In this document: in pieces, positions 11,514 through 23,700 of the stretch
How the letters are laid out: every line of letters starts with the position of its first letter
Position numbering within the stretch: the stretch's first letter is position 1
From: Spinellus fusiger
Taxonomy: Eukaryota; Mucoromycota; Mucoromycetes; Mucorales; Phycomycetaceae
Reading direction: 5' to 3'
Assembly (NCBI GenBank): GCA_025094145.1
Contig: JALLLS010000049.1
Coordinates: 62,001 to 126,000 of the forward strand
DNA: 64,000 bases
Notes under the pieces: generated by a model
Seen by the model: the letters and a program-made list of their open reading frames with translations, nothing else
The model's database searches: none
Told to the model about the DNA's origin: nothing
Position numbers and translations under genes: made by a program

Positions 11514-11617
11514 ACTGGACGGGAAAGAAAAAGAAAAAGAGAAAGAAAGGAAAGATGTGACTTGTTCCTCCCGCAAGTCCTCTTGTTATTCTTTATTTTA
11601 TCTCCTTCCACCACCCA
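11514..11617. promoter_or_regulatory. 104-bp shared promoter (NOPCHAP1-like / RRP45)
   Basis: Both start codons face away from this 104-bp gap, so it must hold both promoters and both leaders. It contains an A/G-rich tract (11520-11555) and a short TTATTTTAT stretch near 11593. Pairing of a snoRNP assembly gene with an exosome gene may reflect shared ribosome-biogenesis control, which is inference. Confidence 0.45.
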
Positions 11618-12749
11618 ATGAAGGAAATCGACCCAAGTCTTAATGAAAGCCAGTTCTTGTTACAAGCACTGGGAGAGGGTCGTCGTGTGGATGGACGCGG
11701 AGTGTATGACAGAAGACAGGTGGAGCTGACACTAGGCACTGACTATGGCCATGTCCAAGTCCAGCTGGGGAAGACAAGGTAACATGCACAGAGTAAACCA
11801 TGGCTCATGGTTAGAGTGGCAGCACGGGTGACAGCCGAAGTCGTGCGTCCAAGAGCAGATAAGCCTACAGAAGGTGTCTTGCTCTTCAATACAGAAATAT
11901 CACCCATGGCCTGTGCTACGTTTGAAGTGGGAAGGTAGGTTCTATTGGCCACGACTTCCTCTTCTCATGCGGTACTGGCAGTCGACCCGAAGAAGAAGTG
12001 TTAATCAGCCGTATTATTGAAAAGGCCATGCGTCGTAGCAGAGCCATTGATACGGAAGGACTGTGCATTGTAGCAGGTGAAAAGGCAAGTTCTTGTGGGC
12101 GGTATGAGTGAGAAAGAAAGAAAAAAAGAAAGAAAAAAAAGGGTGAGGGGGACAGATTCTGATGGTGTAGAGGTGTAGGTATGGCAGATACGTGTGGATC
12201 TTCACTTTATGGACCACGACGGTAACTTGGTGGACTGTGCTTGTATTGCTGCTATCACTGCCTTGTTGCATTTTCGACGTCCTGATGTGACGGTGGTTGG
12301 AGAAGAAGTCACTATTGTAAGTCTTCTTCCTTTCTTTTTCTCTCTCCTAAGCACGTCCATAGCACCCTGTAGATCAGCGCAATCCAGTGCCATTGAGCAT
12401 TCACCATATTCCTATCTGTGTCACCTTTGGCTTCTTTGACAATGGGTAAGTCATTCCGTTGGATGGGCCATGGATCCCTTTATCTATGAATATATAAACA
12501 TATCTATTTATTAAAAAAAAAAGAGAATTGCTGCTTGTCGATCCCACCTACCTAGAAGAGCAGGTCAAGGAAGGCGGAATGACAATTACAATGAACATCC
12601 ACAAGGAGATTTGCGCTCTTTCCAAGGCAGGTGGAGTGCCTCTTGCTTCAGATCAAATTCTCCGCTGTTCTCAAGTCGCTCTTGTCAAAGTCACAGAGAT
12701 GACAGAACAGATCCAAAAGGCATTGGCCCAAGACAAGGCATCAAGGTAG
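11618..12749 (+). CDS. RRP45: Exosome complex subunit RRP45 (EXOSC9-like, RNase PH fold)
   Basis: Six exons (11618-11778, 11815-11934, 11982-12084, 12179-12316, 12363-12445, 12524-12749) give 276 residues. RRP45 is one of six RNase PH-like ring subunits of the eukaryotic exosome, which is catalytically silent itself and threads RNA to Rrp44/Rrp6. Diagnostic blocks are LGEGRRVDGRGVYDRRQ near the N-terminus, SPMACATFEVG, RSRAIDTEGLCIVAGEKVWQ, IRVDLHFMDHDGNLVDCA and HFRRPDVTV. Intron 3 (12085-12178) starts with GC rather than GT; the exon edges AGEK and VWQI are conserved, which supports it. The C-terminus is short, as in yeast, without the long vertebrate tail. Confidence 0.92.
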
Positions 12750-12951
12750 TCCACAGAACCACCCGCATCCATAATAAACATTCCTGGTCTGTTACCTTGA
12801 CGATGAGACACTACCATTAAGACTCCGACCATCAATAAAACAGAGGGCGTGGCTGCTTTTTTCCCACGGTCTTCTTTCTGGGTTGAATTGAAGTTGGCAT
12901 TGGCTTGTAGGAGGGGCTCTTGTTATTTTCCCCCTCTTCTTATATTTATAT

Positions 12952-14333
12952 ATGTTGCGCCTTGGTTCTCTCTTCAGTGCCAAAAGGGGTCGGTTTTTCC
13001 ACTCCTCCTCAATTATTAGTGCTGTTCGGCCCTTTCTCTTGGCTGATATTGGCGAAGGTATTGCTGAAGTGCAAGTAGTTCAATGGTACTGTTCAGAGAG
13101 ACAACGTAGCAGACGAGTAACAGACACGTTAATCGACAACGCTCCCTCCCTAGGTTTGTACAGCCTGGTTCAGTGGTAGAAGAGTTTGATAAGATATGTG
13201 AGGTACAGTCAGACAAGGCCACTGTAGAAATCACATCCCGGTTCTCGGGGAAAGTGACTCGACTGCATTATGAAGTAGACCAAGTGGCCAGAGTGGGACA
13301 TCCCTTGGTAGATATTGACAGCCAAGAGGAATCCGAATCTGGTGCGAGTGAGAGTTCTCTTATGAGTACTCACAAGAGTGGACATGTAGAAAGGGAGCAG
13401 TTAAAGACAAAGAGACATTCTCATGCCTTGGGATGGCCTTCTCCAGCTGCCCGCCATCAATTGGGACTGCATTCTATAGAGAGAATACGTGTTCAAGGCA
13501 CAGGAAAACATGGACGGCTACAGAAGGAGGATGTTGCACTGTTTCTTACTCATCAACACGGCTCTACACCTCTATCTACGCCTCTATCTACGCCTTTATC
13601 TACACCCACCCACTATGAGCAGGAAGGCGTACCTCTCACAGAAGTACAGAAGCAGATGTTCACAACCATTACAGATTCTATGGCCATTCCTCATTTTGGA
13701 TACAAGGATGAAATAGACCTCAATGCCACCACCACCTACAGAGCCGTCCTTAATCAGCACATAGCAGAGAACTACGGTCTTTATTCCTTCACCAAGATAT
13801 CCTTCCTTCCTATTCTCATCAAAGTTCTTTCCATGTCTCTCCACCGCTTCCCTCTACTGAATGCCAGTCTCATACAAGGCACTGTGCCCGGTGTCACCTA
13901 CCACTCCTCTCACAACATCGGCATTGCCATGGACACACCTCGGGGCCTTGTGATTCCTAATATCAAAGACGTGCAATCAAAGACACTGTTTGATATTGCT
14001 GCTGATCTCCATCGCCTCACTCTACAGGCAAGAACCAACACACTCTCTCCTAATGATCTCAGCGGAGGAACCATCTCCATATCAAATATCGGCACTGTGG
14101 GCGGTACTTATTGCAGTCCTGTCATTGCAGCCTCTGAACTGGCCATGGTCTCCCTAGGCAGACTACAGACACTTCCCCACTTTGACCAACAACGCCTTAC
14201 AATCCGACATGTCCTGCCTGTCAGTTGGTCAGCTGACCATCGTGTTGTAGATGGGGCTACGATGGCTCGCTTTGGGAATGACTGGAAATACTGGATTGAA
14301 CATCCTACTGTTCTCTCCAGTGTTCTGAAATAG
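12952..14333 (+). CDS. DBT: Branched-chain 2-oxo acid dehydrogenase E2 (dihydrolipoyl acyltransferase), mitochondrial
   Basis: Exons 12952-13085 and 13154-14333 encode 437 residues. The N-terminus is basic and Ser-rich, like a mitochondrial presequence. A lipoyl domain follows (DIGEGIAEVQVVQWFVQPGS, with the lipoylated Lys in SDKATVE). Next is a peripheral-subunit-binding domain (PSPAARHQLG ... GTGKHGRLQKEDV), and then the catalytic domain ending in SWSADHRVVDGATMARF with the active-site His and Asp. The enzyme transfers branched acyl groups from lipoamide to CoA in valine, leucine and isoleucine breakdown. The DIGEGIAE start and linker favour the branched-chain E2 over pyruvate or 2-oxoglutarate E2. 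A short repeated PLSTPLSTPLST linker separates domains two and three. Confidence 0.92.
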
Positions 14334-14626
14334 ATGTGTATGCATGCATATACTCTCTCTATACTCTATAGAAACATGGCAGATCAAAAGAAAGAAAAGG
14401 AATCTATCCATTATTGTCTATAGAGTCCTCTCTTCTTCTCCTCCTCTTCTTCTCTTCTTCTCTTAATGCATACGTCATACCTCTTGTCTTGCGCTTGATG
14501 CCTTCTTTTCCTTTTTTCTCTTACTTATTTTCTAATGTCAATGATTGGGTCTCTCTCATTAAAACACTATTTAACCGTGTCACTGTGAGATATTTTATTC
14601 CTTTCTCTCTTCCTTCTGTTTCTTAC
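14334..14626. promoter_or_regulatory. Intergenic region upstream of the MED25-like gene
   Basis: About 290 bp between two genes on the same strand. It contains T/C-rich tracts near 14430-14465 and 14480-14520, as expected for a fungal promoter. No specific motif is assigned. Confidence 0.35.
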
Positions 14627-17600
14627 ATGTCGGCTGTGAATGTGCTTCCACGTGCTGCTGCCCCAAGCACACACACCTCTTCACCTGTGCCCAACAGTCT
14701 ATCTTCTTCTGCACCCACAGCCTCCTATCACCACCGCAAGGAGGTGGCGTGCATTCTTGTCATTGATGGATCAGCACGCATGTCGCCTTATTTCAGCACT
14801 CTATATGAGACCTACATTGAGCCTATTCTAAGGTAGACCACTTTGAGTTGGTTGAGTACATGGGCTATGGATTCTGACAGTCGCCATGTTAGACAGCTTC
14901 GTTCTCCTATTATATGCGAGGGAGATGGACAGCCAAAGACAAAAATCACAGTAAGTGGTGGCATGCCCTCATTATCATACTGTTTCTCATACTTTATTGC
15001 TAATGCCATTAGCCTGTTCTCAAATACGGTCTAGTAGTGTATGGAGACTATGTACCCTCCTCAACAGCCACAGTAGATCGAAAATATTTTACCTCTGAAT
15101 TCAGTCTATTCCAGGAAATTCTCCAGAGCATTGTCTGTGCGCGTGGTGGTATGCTGAGAAATGCTGTGACAGAAGGCATGGTAGCTGCACTAGAGGTAAT
15201 AAATGAATACACAGAAAGGACATCCATACTCATTGACAGTAGATGTTTGATGACTACCAACAACAACACTTCAATGCACCCCACGAACACATAATGCATT
15301 GTATTCTTGTCTCCAACAGCTTCCCTCACAAGACAGGCGCTCGCAACAACCTCAATGACAAGTACACCAACTTCACTATGCAACAAGTAACAGAAGAAAT
15401 GAAAAAGGTATACATATAAATACAAATACAATAGAGATACTGACAATAAGTGCAGAACGGTGTAAGATTGTCACTGATCACACCCAAGAAAGGCTATGAG
15501 GATTTGGAGCGTATGGTCACTGAAGTAAGTGCAGCAGTGCAGAACATAGTATGTTTATTATATATTATGTATGTACCTATAATAGGTCAATAGTACACGC
15601 ACAGATGTATGCACTGTCATCGATGGTATCTCTCCTTTCCACAGTGTAAAATTGGCTGGACTTACCCTACCTACCATTACTACTTCTGCTTCCATGATAG
15701 CCAATGCCTCTTTATCAATGGCATCTACACCCACTTCTTCTGCACTTGCTACATCTGATGTGGCCAATGACTTCTCATCTGCTGTACAAACATCTCCTGC
15801 TATAGGATCTACTACTGGTAAGTAGAAAATAACTGTATAGTCTGTCCATTGATGACCGGTCTTTTTTTTCTTTTTGTTTAGATACTACCACAACCAACGG
15901 AAGATCTTCTCTTCTTTCTGGTATAGATGCCAATAAGAAACGCAAAAGAGAGAATATGTCCAATCTACCCAGCGTTACTGACGCCACCTTTGATACACCT
16001 CGCTTCTCAGAAACCAATGCTAGAGCAGGCAATCCACCTTCTTCACGCCAACACATTATCCTCGGTCATCCTGTCGTTGGTGCAGTCACATCAACTACAA
16101 CAACAACAAGTACAGCAGCAGCCAACTCACCAACACCCAACAACACCAGTGATCAAGACAGTGGATCTAAGCTAATCATCAAGACAGAGTCCCCTACAAC
16201 AGTAACAAAAGCACCTCCAGGAGTAGTGGAAAGGACTTCTGCCTCACCAGCCCATGGTCAAAATGCATCACCAAAGCATGAGCAATCTTCACCAACGCAG
16301 CTTCATCGCCAACAACTTCAACAGGCACAATACCAAGCACAGCAACAAATACAGCAGGTCCAGAAACAAGTACATAATCAGAAAGTACAACAGGCACAAC
16401 AGCAACAGGTGCAGCAAACACAACAGCAAATGAATCAACAGCAGCAAGCACAACAGCAGGTACAACAACATAAAATGCAACAGGCACAACAGCAAGCACA
16501 ACAGCAGCAGCAGCAGCAACAGCAGAAAATGCAACAGGCACAACAGCAAGCACAACAGCAAATGAATCAACAACACCATCAACACCACCAGCAGCAGCAG
16601 CAGCAACAGCAACTAAACCACCAACAGCAGGTCCAACGCTTACAGCAGAATCCATTGCAACTCCAACAGTTCTTGTTACAACAAAGAAGCGTTCTTTTAT
16701 CAAACAATCCACTGACACCTGCGCATCAAAGTCAATTACAAGCCATCCATGCTGCATTACAGCAGATCGGAGAACAAGTAAGAAGAGCTGATCTATCTCA
16801 ACAGCAACAGCAACAGCACCAACAACAGCAACACCAACAGCACCAACACCAACAGCAACAGCAGCAGCAACAGCAGCACCAACAAACAAGTGCTGCTAGT
16901 ACACCTCAGAGTGGTACTGTTGGTACCCCTGGGTCAGTAGTGGCTTCTATGGACTTTTCTTCAGCCATACAACCTAGACCCTTAATGGCTCCTGATATCA
17001 ACAAACAAGGTAATATGATACCACAAGCAGTAGGACAAGGACAGCAACAAAACCTCCAGGCTATGGGAACACCCAATCCACAGCTTTCGAATGTCTTACA
17101 GCAACAACAGCAACAAAGAATGATGATGATGGCTCAAATCAATCTTCAGCAGCATCAAATTCAGTTGCAACAGCAAACAGGTATTCGTCCTATTTCAAAT
17201 GACATTACACCTCAAATGGTACAATCACAAGCAACTCTTCTTAACCAACAACAAGTACAACAACAACAAGTGCAACAACAGCAGCAACAACAGCAGCAAC
17301 AACAGCAGCAGCAGAATAATCAAGGAGCTGCCATGTTACTTCCTCTATGGACTGGACATATTGTGTGGCATATCAAAACACCTGAAGGTGCACTACAAGA
17401 ATTCAGCTGCCATTGTGGTGCATTTGCTATTACACTCAAGGGAAATACTGTCAGCTCAGAAGAATAGTAGGTGTCCAATCTTATAACTCTAGAGATCTAC
17501 TATGAATTTCGACCCCCATAGACAATGAAAGAAGAAAAAAGAACTCACCCTTGTTGCCTTTTAGCTGTCCTGAAATGTGGCCTCAGCGTATCCAAATTGC

Positions 17601-18662
17601 AGGCCGGTCTCCCCTTGCCAAAGCACAAATGCTACAACGTCAGGCCCTCGAAAACAAGTTACCCTTTTGCCAATTCCGTCCTCTTCCTTCCAGCAGCCAG
17701 CAAGACCAAACAAACTTTGGGCTCCTTGTACGCAACTTGGAACAAAAGAAATACGTGCGTAGTAGAGAAAATAATAAGTTTCACAAACAATGCATCCACT
17801 CACTTACCCTGTGCATTCTAGATTGCTACAGTTATCTTTAATCCTGGACCTAATGCCAATCCAAATGAGCCCTCGCATGGTGTTCTTCTTACCCATTCAA
17901 CCGGCAAACTGATTGGAATCGTATTCACGCGTATGCCTTTACCCGACTTTAATGCAATGTCGACTAGTCTTCCTTCACAGAACTCAGGCATGGGTGTGGG
18001 CGTAGGCGTGGGCTTAGGCGTGGGCGTAGGCATGGGCGTAGGTGTGGGCAACACTACCACCAATGCTACTGGTGCTATACCTGCCACTGTGAATCAAGGT
18101 GCTTCTGCTGTAAATGCTACACCTTCTCCCATGGCCAATATTGCTACAACACCCAATGTGAATCTTATGAATGCCAATCAAGCCAGTGTTCAGATGTTGA
18201 GAAATCAGCTAATGAAGCAACAGCAGCAGCAGGCACAACAGCAAATGATGAATGTTGCTCGAGGTAGTACAAATCCTGTAGCTTCTCAAGGTAAACAAAA
18301 GCAATAGAATAAAATAACATCAGTAGCAGTAGCAGTAGCAGTAGCAGTTTCTCACCTCTGGATGATTAGGGGTTCGACCTGCTGGATTAAACCAGAACAG
18401 TTTACTTCTTTCTAATATCAACATTGGAAATACAAACTCACCTAATCTTGGCATGAACATCAATAACAATACTAATCCTATGGTGGGATTAGGAATTGCC
18501 GGAGCAAATAATATGTCTGATCTTAACCTGACACCTCAAGCCATTCATGATTTGCAACAGCGTTTCTTAATTGCACAGAGACAACAAGCGCAACAACAAG
18601 TGCAACAGCAACAACAAGTGCAACAGCAGCAGCAAAATAATCAACATTCACAAGGGATATAG
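14627..18662 (+). CDS. MED25: Mediator subunit MED25-like protein (VWA, poly-Gln, ACID/PTOV-like domain)
   Basis: Ten exons: 14627-14832, 14881-14950, 15013-15195, 15243-15407, 15456-15524, 15586-15817, 15882-17466, 17565-17754, 17822-18290, 18370-18662 (1153 residues). Residues about 40-230 form a Med25-type von Willebrand A domain (CILVIDGSARMSPYF, LKYGLVVYGDYVP, ARGGMLRNAVTEGM, HCILVSNSFPHKTGA, VRLSLITPKKG). A very long Gln-rich stretch follows. Residues about 795-943 resemble the activator-interacting PTOV/ACID domain (PLWTGHIVWHIKTPEGALQE, CPEMWPQRIQ, STGKLIGIVFTRM). A Gly-Val repeat and a Gln-rich tail end the protein. MED25 joins Mediator through the VWA domain and binds activators through ACID. 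The domain calls are from motif memory. Exon 2 and the last two introns are the least certain parts. Confidence 0.72.
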
Positions 18663-20739
18663 TTTCTTCTGTCTGTTTTCCTCGTCTATTTTTTCATCAA
18701 TGTACAATACTCTTTTATTTATATTTTATTCTAGCCTCTTCATCCTTTTATTTGCTCTTTATGTATAAACTATACTACTTACATGCAGAGTACTGTGTAC
18801 TTGTATTCTAGACAAACTCATTCTTTATTTTTGTGTTGAGTTTATATTCAATGCTTAGAGAGATTTTTTTAGGGATTAGAGAAGAGTCTATAAGAAATTG
18901 CGGATTATCTGTTCTGTTGAAAAATAATAGTAAAGGGAAAGAAGAAAGGGAAGCCCCAACACCATTAGGTACAAAAGTGGCAGTTCAATTAACCTATATT
19001 TTACAGTATATTGTGTCTTTTTTTGATAAATGTTTCTCTCCTTAGTTTAATTGGCATAGAAGAAATATATTCACTCTCGAGAATATCTATCCATCTTCCT
19101 TTGTGCTCTCCTGAACTGAACTGAAATTCAATTGAGCAAGTTTTGGTCAATTGTCAAGAGTAGAGTGAAATAAAATAACTTGATAGAAATAGAACCTCCA
19201 ATGACTAAAAATATTGAAACATGCAACAGTTTATATTTAATGGAATTGAAAGGATTTATTTCTCATTCAGTTGAATATTTTTAGTAGGTGCCTCAACAAA
19301 GAAAGATGATAACACCTCCATACCAATCTCAGGAAGCCAGAAATCACTTTTTATTAGTATGCAAATAAGATGATATGATATCTAGTGTAGTGTAGGCCTT
19401 AAAGTGAATAAAAAAGCAAATAATATGAGTCATATACAAGTACATGTAATGAGACGTTATTTATTTTTGAAATGTTCGTGTAGTTTATTGTTTATTTTTA
19501 ACATTCCAAATACAGTCTTTATATAGGAATGTATTGTCAAGCATTAGATACTAGTAGTAGACTATCGTTATTTCAAAGGTAGTAGAGTAATGACAGCTCA
19601 ATTATGAATAACTTTTTCATAAAAACCACAACTCTGAAATACGTTTCTGCTTTGACTTTTTTTTTATATCAATAACAATGAATACTTTTTTTTATTACTA
19701 TTTATTGAGGCATAATTTTTTATTTTTTATTTTTTAGTGTAAACATAATATCGTCTGTCATCATGGAATTACGACACCAACAAAAGATAGCATGCAATGA
19801 GATCCAGACATATGGATAACATCTCTTAGACGACTGAAGTTTGTTAAGTAAACAGACACTTCCAAAATAGACATTAGGTATTGCACATGAGACAATTTAG
19901 TTATGATATACAACCTATCTTCATGCAGTTTGTTTTTTATCGATTGATTTCATCTCAAACACTGAAAGCCATAAAGAGTTCCAATAGACCCAAATTTTTT
20001 TGCCATTGAAATTTACTTCACATCACCATACCTAATGCTCATACTGTCATATGTTTGGTGTGAGAAAGTGGTGATGATACAATCTGGACAATCATTAAAA
20101 CTGTATAGTCGTTCATGTTTGTCAGGGAATTCAGTGGACATGTCTTCCGTGCGTATGTTCTGTCGTATACACTCTTTGCAGTTCTAGAGAATCTATTCTT
20201 ATCATATTAATATATAGTTATATCTTCAGATATGAACCTATACCTGTTGGTATTCCTTTTTTTTAGTATAAAATACAATGACATTGAATCTATTTGATAG
20301 ACATTATGATGCTATTTGGAATCCAAAGCATATTATCTCATCCAAGTTATATCATTCATCTGGTAAACATATCGGAAGTCTTAATACTGATCATCAGATA
20401 ATGAATTTTACTATATGTATTTATGGATTTTATGTTCTAACAGATTTTATTATTAGATACTCTAAACATAGGTATCTGAATAGCATGGACCTATTGGCAT
20501 ATAAATCACATAATAATAACAAGAATAGATCCTCGCACTATCAAATCACAATCTATTCTAGTAGTCTTCTTGGACTTTGTTTAGCCTTCAAAAGACATTA
20601 GACCACTGTACCATGTCCAAAAGAAAAAGAAAGATATATTTCTATAAATTAGACTAGTCAGAAAGATAAAATGGGAATAAGTTACTATTATTACGATAAG
20701 GATAACCATTATCAAGAAAATAAAAGAGCTAAATCACCC
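18663..20739. other. Intergenic region with transposon debris
   Basis: About 2 kb of A/T-rich spacer between the 3' ends of two genes. Apart from the Tc1 remnant at 19095-19215 no family could be recognised. An open frame at 20278-20601 has spacer-like composition and no motif. Confidence 0.45.
19095..19215 (+). pseudogene. Tc1/mariner transposase remnant (last catalytic block)
   Basis: About 110 bp align by eye with 1481-1580: the CTCCTGAACTGAA ... TTCAATTGAGCA segment corresponds to the SPELNPIEQFW block of the copy at 879-1571, and TAGAAATAGAACC corresponds to the downstream helix. Several indels destroy the frame. It is an old relic. Confidence 0.55.
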
Positions 20740-23700
20740 TTAGAGCTTAAACATAATGCGTTTGTTCTTTGGATTATTTTTGTTGCGTCGAATAGCCCAC
20801 TGACGGCCCAACCAAAGGACAATGACACGCTCCCAAATGATATTCACAAGACAGTTGGCCAGAATGAAACCCCACAACTGCCAACGGAACCATACAGGCA
20901 AGACATTGTGTCCCAAGGGTGAGTTATAGGGTTCAATTTTCCACCACGGCAATGGATAACCAAGGTCCTGTAAAACAGAAGGAGAACCACAATTGATACG
21001 GAACTATAAATATAAAACACACACACACAAAGTAAGTATGGGTTGAACTTCATTCCATGTCTTAATAGCTGCGAGAGGACTTACAATGCAGCTGTAGGGA
21101 TTGGGATCAGCCAATGTAAGGAAGCTTGTGCTGACAAAGAAGCAAGTCCATATAAACACAAGAATGTAATTGCGCCACCATGATTGACGGAACACTGAGC
21201 CAAAGTTCACAATAGCACCGCTGTTGAAGAACTGGAAGATAATCACAAGTGAAATGACTTCTGCCTCATAATTGTCACCCAATAACCACCATTTTGCAGA
21301 ATCAATGGAGGAGCTGTCAAATTCATTGCACACAAACCAGTCCTGCTGGAACAACCAAGCAACACTAAAGATATATATATATAAATAAAAATATAAGTGG
21401 GCTCTGTTGTAATATTATGTTATAGCATTTTACCTGCTCACAAGGAACCAAAAGTTAATAAAGATAACACCAAGACAAGAGGCCAATGTGTAAGTGCCCA
21501 GTGGTTTGGCAGTGGGACGAGAAGGACCCAGGTGCTTGGCTGGTTGTGCTTGGGTAATGGCAAATGTCATGGTAGTAGTGATAAAACCTGGTATAAAAAA
21601 GAGAGCACCTGTCAGTCTCCAAGTAGAATGTACCACTTCTACTTCTCTTTATGAACTTACCATCAATAGTAATCCATATGGGCTGAGGAGCAATGACTGT
21701 GAAATAAAACATAATCAACTCCCAAAAGGCCATGCATTCACCGTAAAGAATAAGGAACTTGTAGTTGGCAAAACTGGTGGCAAGAGCAGATCGGCCTTGC
21801 TTCAACAGTTCCACACACTGCATAATAGATCTATACCATAGAATGTGAGCAGTGAGTCCATGTTCTTCATTCTTACTACTCTGGTGGCTCGTATAGCTCC
21901 TTTATCTATATCTTACCTATCGCTTGTACTGAAAGGAGACACAATGGAGGCTTCTGCTTCAGAAAGAGCCATACCCACATGAGCAGCACGCAAGGCACCA
22001 CAGTCATTGCCACCATCACCACACATGGCTGTCACTCCTTTCTCCATATGCAACTGAACACAGTCGACCTTATTGTTGGGTGTCATACGGGCAAACATAC
22101 GGGTATGGAGTAAATAAGAACGCACTTCTCCCAATTCACACAATGCTTCAAACGCCTTTCCTGTCATGGCCAATTCTAGTTTACTCTTTCCAGCTTCTCC
22201 AGTCTCCTGTTTCAATACTTCTTTAACATCTAGTTGTTCCTCCGTATCCACATCATGCCACACCACACGGTCTTCCTTCACATCACCCAAAAGAACACGC
22301 TGGTCTGCAGCCACCATGCCACACTGACGAGCAATAAAGATACCTGTCAAGGCTGTATCTCCTGTGATCATCACGGTACGCACATCACCCCCCTTTAAAG
22401 CAGCAATGGCTTCGGTTGTATCGTGCTTCAACATATTACGGAACAACACAAATCCAACAAACCCACAAGAGGCCTCCATCTCATCCCGGGTCATCTTTTT
22501 GATTTCTTCCATTGTAATGTCTTGTCCAAGCTGACCCATATCTCTGTGAGCCAATGCCAACACATAACATCCCTCTTGTGCATAGGAAGCAGCCACGGCA
22601 TCGTACTGAGTAGGAATGGATTCTGGAAGAGCGAGGTGCTTAACACGTTCAAAGGAACCCTTGAGAAACACATGGACCTTGTTAGTGGCCGTGTCCAGGA
22701 CAGCCACGGATTGTGACGCACGAGCATGAACAAACTCAAAGCGTTGAAGGATATGAACAGGGGATGATGGATGGTTGGGAGACACAGAGGGAGGCACCAA
22801 GGTATCAAGGTAGGCTGTTTCTGAAGGCATGGACAGTTCCCACCGCATGGCATTGAAAGACTCAATGTCCACAGGATTACCAATGTACTGATCTTTTGTT
22901 CTTGTCACGGCATGGCAGGTAGCAATGCCCATAGCAATTAGAGGATCCATCTTCAAAGGGTCTTGTTCTCTCTCTTCAAAGGGCTGTGTGGTCAGGGAAG
23001 GAGTCACGACACCGCCATAGAATTCAAGACCTTCGCGTGTTAAAGTGCCTGTCTTGTCAAAGCAAAAGATGCGCACTTTGCCAGACAGGTTAATGCGGGG
23101 CAAATCAATACAGAGAATCTTCTTTTTACGAAGACGAGCAGCACAGACCGATTGGTTGATGGTAAAGGCAGCAGGGAGCAAAGGAGAAAAGATCTCTGAC
23201 ATGACAAATACACCATAGAACCAACTTGTGATGTTGCCGCGTCCCATCAAGTACAGAGAAAGAGCAAAGGCCACCAGGCCCCAGATCAGCAAAATAGAAA
23301 TGGCCATCTTGAGATGTTCATGGAAGATGAAGCTGACAGGAGCAGGGAAAAGAATCTTGTGGATCAATGTGCCCTTTTCACTGGTAATGCCTGTCTTTAA
23401 AACAACAGCAATGACACGAGATTGGCCGTGGCTTGGGATAGCTTGAGAAACAAGAGTACCAGCAAACAGAGAGTTGATATTAGAAGCATCATGGACCGTG
23501 TAGGGGGCACTGTTGTTGGGTGCAGCTATTTTTCGAATGGGCATGGCTTCTCCTGTTAATGAGGATTCATTGACAATGATAGTGCCAGAAAGAACAACAG
23601 CATCACAGGGCAACTTGGTATGTTCACTGACTTCAAACACATCGCCAGGTGTTAGTGTAGCACTGGAGATGTTTTCAATCCATTCATTGTCACGTAGAAC

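Noticed and set aside
16194..16889. A 231-codon open frame on the minus strand rich in Val and Ala
   Set aside because: It is the antisense of the CAG/CAA-rich Gln tract of the MED25-like gene; the composition is an artefact of that repeat.
18361..18385. GGGGTTCGACCT, resembling a tRNA B box
   Set aside because: No A box or cloverleaf lies upstream, and the stretch is at an intron-exon border of the MED25-like gene.
20278..20601. A 107-codon plus-strand frame upstream of the P5 ATPase 3' end
   Set aside because: No recognisable motif, A/T-driven composition, and no splice or promoter context.
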